Program-made: the position numbers and the translations under genes | In this document: positions 1 to 10,146 of the stretch, piece by piece | Numbering within the stretch: position 1 is the first letter of the stretch | How the letters are laid out: every line of letters begins with the position of its first letter | The notes under the pieces: generated by a model | What the model was told of the DNA's origin: nothing | What the model saw: only the letters and a program-made list of their open reading frames with translations | Database searches by the model: none | Assembly (NCBI GenBank): GCA_018267655.1 | Contig: JAFDYB010000090.1 | Span: forward strand, 1-64,000 | Reading direction: 5' to 3' | DNA length: 64,000 nt | Origin: Bacteroidota bacterium | GTDB lineage: Bacteria > Bacteroidota > Bacteroidia > B-17B0 > Aurantibacillaceae

Positions 1-3000
1 ATTGGCAGTAACGGCGGGTGTTCAAGCACTGCAACTGTATCTATTTTGGTTAATAATGGCCCCACGCTTACCTTAGCCGCCTCGCCTAGTTCAATTTGTA
101 TTGGCAGCACTTCAACATTAACAGCAAGTGGAGCAATAAGCTATACTTGGAACCCCGGTGCTATTTTAAGTGCTTCTACAATTGTTAGTCCGGCAACAAG
201 TACAAATTACACGCTAACAGGAAGCGATGTGATGGGTTGTACTAACTCTCAAACGCTTTTATTAACTGTAAGTCCTATACCAACAGTAAATGTAAGTAGC
301 GCTACTCCAACAATTTGTAGCGGTAATAACGCAACATTAACAGCAAGCGGAGCAATAAGTTATACTTGGAACCCTGGTGCTTTAACGGGAAGTAATGTAA
401 CTGTTAGTCCTTCTATTACAACTGTTTATACCGTAAGCGGCAGTTCATTAGGTTGCGCCGGACAAACACAATATACCTTAACTGTTAATCCTAGTCCTAC
501 CCTTGTTTCTATAGCTTCTCCAACTTCGGTTTGTATAGGTAGCTCAGCAACATTAACGGCTAGTGGGGCAACTAGCTATACTTGGAATCCGGGTGCTTTA
601 ACAGGTAGCAATGTAAGTGTTACACCATTTACCACTACTACATATACTGTAATTGGGACTAATGGTTTGTGTACGAAGAGTAGTACATTACTATTAACAG
701 TTAATTTTTTTCCAGTATTAAATATAACAGCTTCGCCAAGCTTAATTTGTGGAAGCGGTAACTCAACCCTAATAGCGACAGGTGCAAATTCATATACATG
801 GAACCCTGGTGCAACAACGGGGTCTATTGATATTGTTACGCCTCCTTCAACAACTATTTATACTCTCATTGGTTTAGCTTCAACCGGTTGTTCAAACAGT
901 AAAACATTTACATTAACAGTTAATCCAAGCCCAACAGTTACTGCTTCTGCAAACCCAACAGTGCTATGTTCAGGAAACACCTCAACATTATTGTCATTTG
1001 GAGCTAGTACTTATACATGGATGCCTGGTAGTATAACAGGTTCGCAAGTAAGTGTTACACCAACTATTTCGACTATTTATACAGTTACCGGAAATTCATT
1101 GGGGTGTAATTCATCTGCAACCGTAAACGTTGTAGTTAATCCAACGCCAAGTATAAACGTTGTGGCAAGTTCAACCAATATTTGTATTGGAAATACAGTT
1201 ACACTAAATGCTTCTGGAGCATCTACATTTACATGGTTTCCGAGCGTTGTGAGTAGCCCTAGTATTACAGAGTCGCCAACTTTAGTTACCACATACACTG
1301 TTTTTGGTTCTAGTGCTGCCGGATGTACTAATTCAACAGCAATCACTGTTAGCGTCAGTCCCAATCCAACTGTTTTAGCTACGGCAAGTCCAACATCAAT
1401 TTGCAATGGGCAAAGCGCTACACTTTCTGCCATGGGGGCAAGTTCTTATACATGGAATCCCGGAGCTTTAACAAGTGCATCTGTTACGGTTTTGCCGGCC
1501 ATTTCAACAACATACACAGTAACAGGAAAATCCGGAATTTGTAGCAGTACTAATACGGTAAACATTGTCGTAAATTCACTACCTACAATAACTGCTGTAT
1601 CAAGCCCAACTTCTATTTGTCCTTCTGCAACTGCCAATATAAGTGCAAGCGGAGCAGTTTCTTATACATGGCTTCCAATGTCAACAAGCGGTACAAATAT
1701 TGTTGTTTCGCCAACAATAAGCAGTACATACACTGTTATAGGGACTAATTCAGCAGGTTGTACTTCATCAAAAACTATACAACTTGTTGTAAACCCTAAC
1801 CCAAGTGTTACAGCAATTAGCAATCCAACAGCAATATGCAGTGGCAGTTCCGCTACATTGGTCGGCACAGCAATAGGAGGAGGTCCTTTTACATCTACAT
1901 GGACTCCTTTAGGAAGTGTTGGAAATAGTATTACAGTAAGCCCAACGATAAACTCAACTTATACTTGGAATGTTACAAATTCTTTTGGTTGTACAGCTTC
2001 AACTTCAGTTAATGTAACGGTTAATCCAACACCTACAATAGTTTTATCTGCCTTAAATATAACATTATGCAGCGGAGCATCAACAATGGTTACAGCTTCA
2101 GGAGCAACAAGCTACACTTGGAATCCTGGAGGGTTAATAGGCGCATCACAAACACTTACTGCGATTACTTCTACTATTTATACAATAATTGGTTCAAATG
2201 GATTTTGTACGAGTACTCAATCTCTTAGCTTAACTGTAATTCCGAGCCCGAGTATTACAATTTCAGCCACATCAACTTCTTTATGTTCTGGTCAAACATC
2301 AATGTTAAGTGCAAGCGGAGCGTTAAATTATACATGGATGCCGGGATCAATTACAGGAAGTTCTACCGTTATTTCGCCAAACACATCTACAACATATACC
2401 GTAATTGGCGATAATGGCTTAGGCTGCGTTTCTTCATCAACAATGCTAATTAACGTTACACCAACGCCCACACTAACAATATCACCAAATGCGACCTTAT
2501 GTGCAGGAGATTCCTACACACTAAGTGCAAGTGGCGCCACAACGTACACATGGTTGCCTATTAATATCACTACGTCAATTACCATTGTAACCCCTACAAC
2601 AACGGTAACTTACACTTTATTAGGTAGTAATGGTGCGTGTACAGACTCTGCATTTGTTACAGTTTTTGTTAACCCAAGCCCAACATTAACAACAAGTACA
2701 ACAAGTGCTTCGATTTGTGCGGGTGGCAACGTTACACTAACAGCGGCAGGGGCTACAAGTTACACATGGATGCCTGTTGCATTAAGCGGCTCATTGATTA
2801 CAGACACTCCGTCGAGTAATACTATATACACTGTAATTGCTACAAATTCATTAGGATGTTTTGGCACTTCGACAATAGGAATAACAGTAAATCCACCACC
2901 TGTCTTTAATATAATTCCTTCAAATACATTAATTTGCTTAGGTTCCACAGGAACGCTATCGGCAATTGGCGCTTCAAACTATACATGGATGCCAATAGGA

Positions 3001-5364
3001 ATTAATGGAAGCAGCATAACAATTACGCCTAGCGTTAGTACAATATATACTGTAACAGCCGATAATGGGATTGCAGGGTGCTCTGCCACACAAACAATAA
3101 ATATAAATGTGTTATCTACGCCTACAATTACCGCTAATTCAAATCCAACAGTTGTATGCGCAGGAACATCTGTAAGCCTAACTGCTAGTGGTGCTCTTAC
3201 ATACACATGGCTTCCTATAGCAATAACCGGATCGGCAGTAACAGACTCTCCAACGACTACACTTCAATATACAGTTAATGGATCAAATGGATCTTGTGGA
3301 ACAACATCGGCAGTAATAACTGTAACAGTAAATGCTTTACCAAGCGTTACAGCAAGTGCAAGTGGAAGCATTAGTTGTACAAGCCCATCAGTTAACTTAA
3401 TTGGTGTCAGTACAAGTACTAATGTAAGTTATAATTGGAACGGACCTTTCACTTATAGCTCATCAGCTCAAAGTCCAAGCGCAATAACTATTCCTGGCAA
3501 CTATACATTAACTGTTACTGATTTAGTAAGCTTGTGTTCAAATATAGCAACTACCAGTATTTTAAGCAGCACCAATATTCCTTCAACTACAATAACAGTG
3601 AGTGGAAGTATTACTTGTAATTCTCCTAATGTTACTGTTACAGCGGTTACATCAGCAACAAATGCTTCTTATGCTTGGGCTGGTCCTGCTTCGTTTACAA
3701 ATAGCACAAATAATTTTACTACTGCTATTGCTGGAAATTATAGTTTAGTTGTTACAGACATAACTTTGAATTGTCCTGCAAGTACAATAATTACAATTTA
3801 CTCCAATACTACTGTACCAATTACAGCAAGCATTATTCCGGCTACATGCTCCGGACAAACGGCGAATAATAATGGCTCAATCATAGTTTCAGGATTTGGA
3901 ATTGGGGATAATTACGATTTTGTATCAGGCACATCATACACAGGAACTGCAAGCTATGCAACGGCTCCAGCAATTCCTATGGGAGGAGTGATAACAAATA
4001 CGCTAAACAATCCATTAATTCCTACACCATATACGATAAGATTTTTTGATGCAAATGGTTGTACAAAAGATACAACACTTTATTTATTACCAACCTCTTG
4101 TGTAACCAACACAATTTTTGGAGTAGCTAAAGCAGTAAGTACACCTACGCTACTTAGTAATGGCACATATAGTGTTCAGTACAAAATCACGGCTAAAAAT
4201 TATGGATCAAGCCCACTTAACAATGTTGTATTAAATGAAAATTTAAATACTACTTTTCCGCTTCCAACTACCTATACATTAAATGGCGCACCTGTTATAA
4301 CAACACCTGGTGCAAGCTTAATAATTAACCCTTCATTTAATGGCTCAACGCAAACGCTATTAACAAATACAATTACGAGTGCTATGGCCGGTGGAGAAGT
4401 TGACACTATAACGTTTAATATTTCTATTACAGCAAATGGCTATTTTGGAGCATTTAAAAATACAGTACTTGGTGTAGCTCAAGTATCAGCAGGTGTAATC
4501 GTAGCTGATTCTTCGCAAACCGGCTTAGACCCTGCGCCAGGCGGTGATGGAAACCCTTCAATACATAACCAACCCACAATATTAAATTTAACCCCGCAGG
4601 AGTCGTTTGGAATTACTAAACAAGGTTTTTTAAGTCAAAAATTACAAGATGGGAGTTATGATATGAGCTACACTTTAACTATTTATAACATGGGTAACGA
4701 CACTTTAAGAAATGTAAAATTAAAAGATAGCTTATTTAATAATACAATTAAACATCCTGCAACTTATACTATTAAATCAGGACCGTTTGCTGTTGGTACA
4801 ATTTCTGCGAATACTTCATTTAATGGCGATAGCGATATTAATTTAATTGTGCCTGCGCAAAGTAAATTGGCACCATTTACAAGTGCATTAGTTACATTTA
4901 CGGTTAATGTATTTCCTGATACTGTAACAGTTTACTCAAACACGGCAAGCGGTAGTGCCGTTACTTCTCAAAGTATTACATTAAACAACACCTCAAATAA
5001 CGGCATAACGCCTAATGCAGTTACTAATGGAACAATGGCAATTCCGTCAGACAATTTGCCAACAATATTAGTAATATCAAGCCACACATTATTTGTTCCA
5101 CAAGGCTTCAGTCCTAATGGCGATGGCAAAAATGATTATTGGGTGATACAAGGACTACCTACCGGAAATACGGTGAAAATTTACAACCGATGGGGAAGCT
5201 TAGTTTACCAAAAAACAGATTACGATAATACGTGGGGTGCCACATCAAATGTGAGCGGGGCTTTAGGTACCGGCAAAGTGCCACAAGGTACCTATTATTA
5301 CATTATTGAGTTTAGTGACCAAAGCAACAAGCCTATTTACGGATTTATAGTTATTGAATACTAA
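1..5364 (+). CDS. Giant T9SS type B repeat adhesin, SprB-like (5' end outside window)
   Basis: The frame is open from base 1, so the true start lies upstream; the first in-window start-like codon (TTG at 46) is internal. At least 1787 residues are visible. Roughly the first 1,100 are 15 tandem Ig/PKD-like repeats of about 73 residues, each with one Cys near the start (SICxG), a central SYTW(N/M)PG block, a YTVxG strand, a second Cys and a VNPxP linker. Two divergent repeats follow (3340-3820), then two DUF11-like domains (about 4110-5040), the second bearing a typical [10 protein letters not shown] block. The C-terminus (5083 on) has [10 protein letters not shown] and YNRWGSLVY, hallmarks of the type B (gliding motility-associated) sorting domain. 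By family knowledge such proteins are exported by T9SS, held at the surface, and need a PorP/SprF partner, which is the next gene. Ligand unknown. Confident on class, not on exact role. Confidence 0.9.
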   Translation: MGSNGGCSSTATVSILVNNGPTLTLAASPSSICIGSTSTLTASGAISYTWNPGAILSASTIVSPATSTNYTLTGSDVMGCTNSQTLLLTVSPIPTVNVSSATPTICSGNNATLTASGAISYTWNPGALTGSNVTVSPSITTVYTVSGSSLGCAGQTQYTLTVNPSPTLVSIASPTSVCIGSSATLTASGATSYTWNPGALTGSNVSVTPFTTTTYTVIGTNGLCTKSSTLLLTVNFFPVLNITASPSLICGSGNSTLIATGANSYTWNPGATTGSIDIVTPPSTTIYTLIGLASTGCSNSKTFTLTVNPSPTVTASANPTVLCSGNTSTLLSFGASTYTWMPGSITGSQVSVTPTISTIYTVTGNSLGCNSSATVNVVVNPTPSINVVASSTNICIGNTVTLNASGASTFTWFPSVVSSPSITESPTLVTTYTVFGSSAAGCTNSTAITVSVSPNPTVLATASPTSICNGQSATLSAMGASSYTWNPGALTSASVTVLPAISTTYTVTGKSGICSSTNTVNIVVNSLPTITAVSSPTSICPSATANISASGAVSYTWLPMSTSGTNIVVSPTISSTYTVIGTNSAGCTSSKTIQLVVNPNPSVTAISNPTAICSGSSATLVGTAIGGGPFTSTWTPLGSVGNSITVSPTINSTYTWNVTNSFGCTASTSVNVTVNPTPTIVLSALNITLCSGASTMVTASGATSYTWNPGGLIGASQTLTAITSTIYTIIGSNGFCTSTQSLSLTVIPSPSITISATSTSLCSGQTSMLSASGALNYTWMPGSITGSSTVISPNTSTTYTVIGDNGLGCVSSSTMLINVTPTPTLTISPNATLCAGDSYTLSASGATTYTWLPINITTSITIVTPTTTVTYTLLGSNGACTDSAFVTVFVNPSPTLTTSTTSASICAGGNVTLTAAGATSYTWMPVALSGSLITDTPSSNTIYTVIATNSLGCFGTSTIGITVNPPPVFNIIPSNTLICLGSTGTLSAIGASNYTWMPIGINGSSITITPSVSTIYTVTADNGIAGCSATQTININVLSTPTITANSNPTVVCAGTSVSLTASGALTYTWLPIAITGSAVTDSPTTTLQYTVNGSNGSCGTTSAVITVTVNALPSVTASASGSISCTSPSVNLIGVSTSTNVSYNWNGPFTYSSSAQSPSAITIPGNYTLTVTDLVSLCSNIATTSILSSTNIPSTTITVSGSITCNSPNVTVTAVTSATNASYAWAGPASFTNSTNNFTTAIAGNYSLVVTDITLNCPASTIITIYSNTTVPITASIIPATCSGQTANNNGSIIVSGFGIGDNYDFVSGTSYTGTASYATAPAIPMGGVITNTLNNPLIPTPYTIRFFDANGCTKDTTLYLLPTSCVTNTIFGVAKAVSTPTLLSNGTYSVQYKITAKNYGSSPLNNVVLNENLNTTFPLPTTYTLNGAPVITTPGASLIINPSFNGSTQTLLTNTITSAMAGGEVDTITFNISITANGYFGAFKNTVLGVAQVSAGVIVADSSQTGLDPAPGGDGNPSIHNQPTILNLTPQESFGITKQGFLSQKLQDGSYDMSYTLTIYNMGNDTLRNVKLKDSLFNNTIKHPATYTIKSGPFAVGTISANTSFNGDSDINLIVPAQSKLAPFTSALVTFTVNVFPDTVTVYSNTASGSAVTSQSITLNNTSNNGITPNAVTNGTMAIPSDNLPTILVISSHTLFVPQGFSPNGDGKNDYWVIQGLPTGNTVKIYNRWGSLVYQKTDYDNTWGATSNVSGALGTGKVPQGTYYYIIEFSDQSNKPIYGFIVIEY
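61..3339 (+). repeat. 15 tandem ~219-bp repeats coding for 73-aa Ig/PKD-like modules
   Basis: Fifteen in-frame units with an average period near 219 bp (3279/15) run from the first PTLTL block to the VNAL linker. Units differ at many positions, but stretches of units 2 and 3 around 340-420 and 560-640 are close at the DNA level (same TATACTTGGAA core and following GGTGCTTTAAC). Unit 9 carries a short insertion after SATLVG. The array is entirely coding and makes up most of the visible adhesin stalk. Confidence 0.9.
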
Positions 5365-5447
5365 ATAATGAAATAACATCACATCAAAATCAAATGAAAA
5401 TGATTGAAAAATTTCATATTAAAATAAAAAAGATTAAATACTTACGC

Positions 5448-6401
5448 ATGAAAATTATATATAGAAAAAAGAAAATTTTAAGTTTATGCGTTTTGATGTT
5501 TTTACTTCAAAATACAAAAGCTCAATACGACGCCATGTTTACACAATACATGTATAATGAAATGTTTATTAACCCTGCTTATGCAGGAAGCAAAGAGGCA
5601 ATGAGTGTAACAGCTCTTCATAGACAGCAGTGGCTTAATTTTCCGGGAAGACCAATTACCACAACATTTTCATTACATGGGCCTCTTATGCAAAATAAAA
5701 TGGGTTTAGGTTTAAGTGTTTTAAATGAAAGAATAGGTGTATTAAATAGAAATTTAATATACGCATCATACGCATATAGGTTAAAATTGAATAGCACAAG
5801 TAATTTAGCCTTTGGATTAATGGCAGGCGTTCATAACCAAGTTTATAAATTTTCAGATTTAAAAACAAATAACGACGGTAGCGTTGACCCAATTTTAGGA
5901 CAAAATAGCCCTAGCATACTTTCTCCAAATTTTGGTTTTGGAATATATTATACAACTAAAACATTTTATGCCGGCTTATCTATCCCAAGAATGATTGACG
6001 ATCAGCTGCGTTTTATGAATGGCGATCCTAAAGCATCTTTAAATTTTAGCCCGACCGGTTATCATTATTACTTTACACTAGGTAACGTATTTACCATAAA
6101 TAATGACCTTAAACTTAAAGCACAAACAATGGTAAAAGCTGTTCAAAATTCGCCTCTTCAAGTTGACGCAAATGTGAACTTATTAATAAAAGATTTATTA
6201 TGGGTTGGTGCAGGATATAGATACAACGCAGCAGCGGTTGCATTGATTGGAATAAATATTACCCCTCAGTTTTTAGTTTCATATTCGTACGACTATGCTT
6301 TAAATTCCATTCAAAATTATTCTTATGGCTCACATGAAATAGTTTTAAATTATTTATTTAGTTACAAAAGTAAAAAAATTGTTACCCCTCGTTATTTTTA
6401 A
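5448..6401 (+). CDS. PorP/SprF family type IX secretion system membrane protein
   Basis: Outer-membrane beta-barrel partner for type B cargo. The mature N-terminus has the family signature MFTQYMYNEMFINPAYAGS, followed by HRQQWLNFPGRP and GLGLSVLNERIGV. The C-terminus ends SHEIVLNYLF, as usual for this family. I prefer ATG 5448 (317 aa) because it gives a compact signal peptide (basic MKIIYRKKK, hydrophobic LSLCVLMFLL, cleavage after KAQ). An in-frame ATG at 5394 would add 18 mostly charged residues. It lies just downstream of the adhesin and 5 bp before the PorE-like gene. Known for the family: SprF is needed for surface display of SprB in Flavobacterium. Here the dedicated substrate is inferred to be the preceding adhesin. 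Confidence 0.92.
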   Translation: MKIIYRKKKILSLCVLMFLLQNTKAQYDAMFTQYMYNEMFINPAYAGSKEAMSVTALHRQQWLNFPGRPITTTFSLHGPLMQNKMGLGLSVLNERIGVLNRNLIYASYAYRLKLNSTSNLAFGLMAGVHNQVYKFSDLKTNNDGSVDPILGQNSPSILSPNFGFGIYYTTKTFYAGLSIPRMIDDQLRFMNGDPKASLNFSPTGYHYYFTLGNVFTINNDLKLKAQTMVKAVQNSPLQVDANVNLLIKDLLWVGAGYRYNAAAVALIGINITPQFLVSYSYDYALNSIQNYSYGSHEIVLNYLFSYKSKKIVTPRYF

Positions 6402-6406
6402 AATTT

Positions 6407-8596
6407 ATGAAGCAATTATTGTTTTCCTTATTATTTAGTTCAACACTTGCGCTTGCACAAAACAATGTTTTAGTTAAAGCTAATAAATACTATGCCTCAC
6501 AATCCTACGCCTTAGCAATTCCATTATATGAAAAAGCATATAAAAAAGATAGTAGTGATAAAATACTACTATCAAATTTAGCCGATTGCTACCGCTTAAC
6601 AAACAATATAAACGGGCAATTAAAATGTTACTCCAACCTTGTTCGCTTTGGAAAGGCGGAGCCAATACATAAATTATATTATGGTGAAGCTCTAATGAGT
6701 GCCGGAAGAACAAGTGATGCTAAAAAATATTTTGATGATTTTACAAAAGATAGCAGAGGAAAAAATAAATCAACATACTCAGAGAAATATAAATCATACA
6801 TTAAAAATTTTGATGCTTACAAAGTGGACTTAGCGCCATTTAACTCAGAGCAAAATGATATGTGCGCTGTAAATTATTCAGGAGGGGCAATAATATTTGC
6901 TTCATCAAGAAGTAAAACATCGTGGATTAATGTTCAGCACAGCTGGACAAACACCAATTTTTTAAATATCTATGAAACAGAAAAAGATAAGTTAGGTAAT
7001 TATCTTCAACCGCAAGCATTTATGAGAGACCTTCAATCAAGGTATAATGATGGCCCAATTTGTTTTACTAAAGATTACTCAAAAGTGTTTTTTACCCGTA
7101 ACAACATTAAATCTGACGAAAAGAGCGGAGACGGAAAATATAAATTAAAAATATTAAGCGCTACATTAAATAAAAATGGATTTGATAGAGTAAGCGAATT
7201 ATCAATAAATAACAAAGATTACAATGTTGCCCACCCTGCTTTAAGCCCTGATGGAAATACTTTGTATTATGCAAGCGATATGAGTGGTGGCTTTGGTGGA
7301 ATGGACTTGTATATGAGTAAAAAAGAATCCGATGGCAATTGGGGTAAGCCAATAAACCTAGGCAGTGGCATTAATACAGCCGGAAATGAATTGTTTCCAT
7401 TTATGGCTAATAATGGATTGTTTTATTTCTCAAGCGATGGATTAGATGGTATGGGCGGTTTAGATATATATGAAACAAAATTTAAAGAAGATAAAGCGCA
7501 ACGCGTTTATAATATGGGTGAGCCTATAAATGGGCAATTTGATGACTTTGGAATTTATATAAGTGAAGATAATAAAAATGGTTTTATTAGCTCTAATCGC
7601 AAAAGAGGAGGCTTAGATGATGACATTTACTTTCTGCAAATACTTAAAGAAGTAAAACGCGGCAAGGAAATTATTTTATATGCAAGAAACAAACAAAATG
7701 GAGATTCTCTTCCTAATACAAAAATAAAATTTGGTGAAAGCGAATTAACAACCAACGAACAAGGAAAAGTTCAAACCTTAGTTGAAGAAGAAATTAATTA
7801 CCCTATCGTAATTGAAAAAGAAGATTATTTCAAATTTACAGATAGCGTTAACACAAAATCAGACCCAAATGATTCATTTATAAAAACGTTACTCCTTGAA
7901 AAAGACCCTAAACTTGCATTAGTTGGCGTTGTAACAGATTTGAAAACGAACCTTCCGCTTGAAGGCGTAAAAATAGAAATAAAAGAACTTCCATCTAAAG
8001 TAGATTTTGATAATACTCTAAGTGGCACAAAAGGGGATTATAAAAAAGCCTTGCGTGACAAAAAGATTGGCGATAAAATTAGCTATGAAATTAAACTAAG
8101 CAAGCAAGGCTATGTAGATAAAGTGCTCACATTCATCTACGATATAAACAAACCAGGTGACATTAATTTAAACGAATCAGTTGAATTAAAAATAGGCCAG
8201 GTAGCTGTTGGAATGGATCTTGCAAAAATGATAGATATGAAGCCAATATATTTTGACATTGGCAAATCGAACATAAAGCCAGATGCAGCTATTGAACTTG
8301 ATAAGGTTGTAAAAGTAATGAAGGAATATTCTAATATGATTGTAGAGTTAGGGTCTCACACAGATTGCAGAGGGAGCGCTGCTGCTAATTTAAAGCTCTC
8401 AAGCGCACGCGCTAAATCGAGCGCAAGCTATATAATTAAACAAGGAATTGACAAAACACGAATTTCAGGGAAAGGCTATGGTGAGAGCAAATTATTAAAT
8501 GATTGTAAATGCGAAGGAAAAGTTCAATCTAAATGCAGCGAAGCAGAACATGCCTTAAATCGTAGAACTGAATTTATTATTACCAAATTAAAGTAA
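6407..8596 (+). CDS. PorE-like protein: TPR, PD40 beta-propeller, CRD and OmpA peptidoglycan-binding domain
   Basis: 729 aa with signal peptide MKQLLFSLLFSSTLALAQ. TPR-like helices cover about residues 25-140. PD40/WD40-like blades follow, including SPDGNTLYYASDMSGGFGG near 280 and FYFSSDGLDGMGGLDIY near 340. A carboxypeptidase-regulatory-like segment (VGVVTDLKTNLPLEGVKI) starts near 505, and an OmpA_C domain begins near 613 (PIYFDIGKSNIKPDA, GSHTDCRG, SSARAKSS). The Asp and Arg expected to hold diaminopimelate are present. A Cys-rich loop (NDCKCEG...KC) near the end may form disulfides. This domain order matches PorE, which ties the T9SS trans-envelope complex to peptidoglycan. It ends a cassette adhesin-SprF-PorE. 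It could be the housekeeping PorE or a cassette-specific paralogue; a second copy lies at 42997. Confidence 0.9.
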   Translation: MKQLLFSLLFSSTLALAQNNVLVKANKYYASQSYALAIPLYEKAYKKDSSDKILLSNLADCYRLTNNINGQLKCYSNLVRFGKAEPIHKLYYGEALMSAGRTSDAKKYFDDFTKDSRGKNKSTYSEKYKSYIKNFDAYKVDLAPFNSEQNDMCAVNYSGGAIIFASSRSKTSWINVQHSWTNTNFLNIYETEKDKLGNYLQPQAFMRDLQSRYNDGPICFTKDYSKVFFTRNNIKSDEKSGDGKYKLKILSATLNKNGFDRVSELSINNKDYNVAHPALSPDGNTLYYASDMSGGFGGMDLYMSKKESDGNWGKPINLGSGINTAGNELFPFMANNGLFYFSSDGLDGMGGLDIYETKFKEDKAQRVYNMGEPINGQFDDFGIYISEDNKNGFISSNRKRGGLDDDIYFLQILKEVKRGKEIILYARNKQNGDSLPNTKIKFGESELTTNEQGKVQTLVEEEINYPIVIEKEDYFKFTDSVNTKSDPNDSFIKTLLLEKDPKLALVGVVTDLKTNLPLEGVKIEIKELPSKVDFDNTLSGTKGDYKKALRDKKIGDKISYEIKLSKQGYVDKVLTFIYDINKPGDINLNESVELKIGQVAVGMDLAKMIDMKPIYFDIGKSNIKPDAAIELDKVVKVMKEYSNMIVELGSHTDCRGSAAANLKLSSARAKSSASYIIKQGIDKTRISGKGYGESKLLNDCKCEGKVQSKCSEAEHALNRRTEFIITKLK

Positions 8597-8609
8597 AACA
8601 ATTTATTTT

Positions 8610-8617
8610 TAAATTTG
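8610..8617 (+). promoter_or_regulatory. Putative -7 element TAAATTTG upstream of plsC
   Basis: Exact match to the Bacteroidota -7 consensus TAnnTTTG, 13 bp after the PorE-like stop. No TTG is found at the expected -33 distance. It would give transcription of the plsC-gatC pair separate from the adhesin cassette, with a leader of about 30-50 nt. Confidence 0.4.
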
Positions 8618-8672
8618 CAGCCTGAAACTTTTAAGGCTAATATTTACACCCATTTGGAAAATATGGTTTGGG

Positions 8673-9374
8673 TTGGTTTTTTCCATATCATTTTTAATGT
8701 TGTATCCTTTTTTTTATTTTAGTTTAAAATCAAAAAAATACAACACAGTTCATTTTTTAAAAAATGTTTGGTCCCGTATTATTGTTTGGGGTTCTCTTAT
8801 TTTTCCGGTAATAAAATATAAAGACAAAAAATATCAATTGCCTGTTCCTTGCATTGTTGTTTCTAACCACACATCATATCTAGATATAATTATAAGTTTT
8901 TTTTATGTCAAAAAAACAGCTATTTATCTGGGCAAACAAGAATTACTAAAAACACCTTTATTTAATATTTTCTTTAAGTACATGGATATTCCTGTAAATA
9001 GAAAAAGCATTACTGAATCTCACAAAGCACTAATTAAATGCGGCGAAAAAATTGACAAAGGGTTTAACATTGTTATTTATCCCGAAGGTACAATTAGCAG
9101 TAATGGAAAGTTAAAAAAATTTAAAAATGGTGCATTTAAATTAGCTATTGATAAGCAAGTAGATATAGTACCTGTGGCAAACATCAACAATTGGAAATTT
9201 TTACAAAATGGTGGCTTTTTTAAAAGTAAAGGAACTTTTGGAATACCAAAAATTGTTGTTGGCAGTCCAATATCAACAAAAGGCTTAACCGAAAATGATA
9301 TTGAGCTAGTTAAAGAAAAATGTTTTAACTTTATACAATTAGAACTCACAAATTATTATGGAGCAAAAAATTAA
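8673..9374 (+). CDS. plsC: 1-acyl-sn-glycerol-3-phosphate acyltransferase (PlsC family)
   Basis: Transfers an acyl chain to lysophosphatidate to make phosphatidate in the inner membrane. An N-terminal hydrophobic segment (LMLYPFFYFSL) precedes the catalytic HX4D box (NHTSYLD). Next come the substrate motif region (YPEGTIS, a variant of the usual EGTR with Ile for Arg) and the VPVANIN block. The start is uncertain. TTG 8673 gives 233 aa and ATG 8697 would cut into the membrane segment. The frame stays open upstream, and the codons from ATT 8652 (I-W-K-I-W-F-G-L) resemble the usual N-terminus of this family. The 3' end overlaps gatC by 17 bp, so the two are co-translated. Confidence 0.85.
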   Translation: MVFSISFLMLYPFFYFSLKSKKYNTVHFLKNVWSRIIVWGSLIFPVIKYKDKKYQLPVPCIVVSNHTSYLDIIISFFYVKKTAIYLGKQELLKTPLFNIFFKYMDIPVNRKSITESHKALIKCGEKIDKGFNIVIYPEGTISSNGKLKKFKNGAFKLAIDKQVDIVPVANINNWKFLQNGGFFKSKGTFGIPKIVVGSPISTKGLTENDIELVKEKCFNFIQLELTNYYGAKN

Positions 9375-9654
9375 TATACAAACAGTTGATGAGATTGCAC
9401 ACCTTGCCAGACTCGAGTTTGAAAAAGAAGCAAAGCAAGAAATAGTAAACGATTTAAATCGTATGCTCGGATTTATTGATAAATTAAATGAACTCGATAC
9501 CACAAATGAAACCCCTCTTATTTACATGACAAATGAGCAAAATATATTAAGGGCAGACGAGCCATCTGCAACAATAACACAAAAAGACGCTCTAAAAAAC
9601 GCATCAAAAAAAGATAGCGATTACTTTAAAGCCCCAAAAGTAATTGAACACTAA
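9358..9654 (+). CDS. gatC: Asp-tRNA(Asn)/Glu-tRNA(Gln) amidotransferase subunit GatC
   Basis: Small chaperone subunit of the GatCAB transamidosome that converts mischarged Glu-tRNA(Gln) and/or Asp-tRNA(Asn). The 98-aa length and motifs VDEIAHLARLEF near the N-terminus, LGFIDKLNELDT in the middle and LRADEP then a C-terminal FKAPKVIE are typical. ATG 9358 lies inside the end of plsC (17-bp overlap). gatA and gatB are not adjacent, which is common in Bacteroidota. Confidence 0.93.
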   Translation: MEQKINIQTVDEIAHLARLEFEKEAKQEIVNDLNRMLGFIDKLNELDTTNETPLIYMTNEQNILRADEPSATITQKDALKNASKKDSDYFKAPKVIEH

Positions 9655-9697
9655 ACCATAGCAAGCACGCTTTCTGTTAAATTGATTAAAAATAAAA

Positions 9698-10078
9698 TTA
9701 CCTTAACCTAACCTTGCACCTTACAATAAAGGAATTTTGAAAATCACCTTGAATTTTCTTTAATAATTCAAATGCTTCCAATTTAGTTTTAAAATCACCC
9801 ACCAACACAACAAAATTGGGTTGTTGGTACTCTTCATAACTCGCTATTTCAGAAAATTTTTGTTGAAATTTAGTGCGAATTAACTTTGCATTTTCACGGT
9901 CTATTCCAAAATGAATTTTAAGCCGATAACCATCTTGCTCACCCCCTGTAATTTTATGATACTCAGCTTTTTTTTCAATTAACTCGCGCACTTTTAATAA
10001 AGTTTGTGACTGATTCTCCTGAGCTTTTAAAGCACAAAAACCAATACATAGAAAAAATATTAATTTATGTTTAAACAC
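9698..10078 (-). CDS. SPOR domain-containing secreted protein
   Basis: 126 aa starting with GTG (MFKHKLIFFLCIGFCALKAQ signal peptide). The rest is a sporulation-related SPOR-type fold: YRLKIHFGIDRENAK, then FVVLVGDFKTKLEAFELLKKIQ, then a final strand SFIVRCKVRL. SPOR domains bind denuded glycan strands of peptidoglycan, so this is likely a periplasmic wall-associated protein. Just upstream of the GTG the minus strand reads TACTTTTA, one base off the -7 consensus, with a 4-base gap. It converges on gatC and diverges from sucA. The specific role is unknown. Confidence 0.75.
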   Translation of the reverse strand: MFKHKLIFFLCIGFCALKAQENQSQTLLKVRELIEKKAEYHKITGGEQDGYRLKIHFGIDRENAKLIRTKFQQKFSEIASYEEYQQPNFVVLVGDFKTKLEAFELLKKIQGDFQNSFIVRCKVRLR

Positions 10079-10146
10079 TTTGTAAAAGTAAGCATTTTTA
10101 CCTTAAATATTAGTAAATTAGTGCTCTGTTTTTTTAATTATTTGAA

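Noticed and set aside
46..48. TTG at 46 as the start of the first adhesin
   Set aside because: The frame is open through base 1 and the codons before it encode the end of another repeat ([12 protein letters not shown]), so it is internal.
1077..3206. Five minus-strand ORFs of 62-118 codons inside the first adhesin
   Set aside because: They are antisense frames kept open by the repetitive ACA/GTT/TGT-rich codons, and recur with the same period as the repeats. No signal peptide or family similarity.
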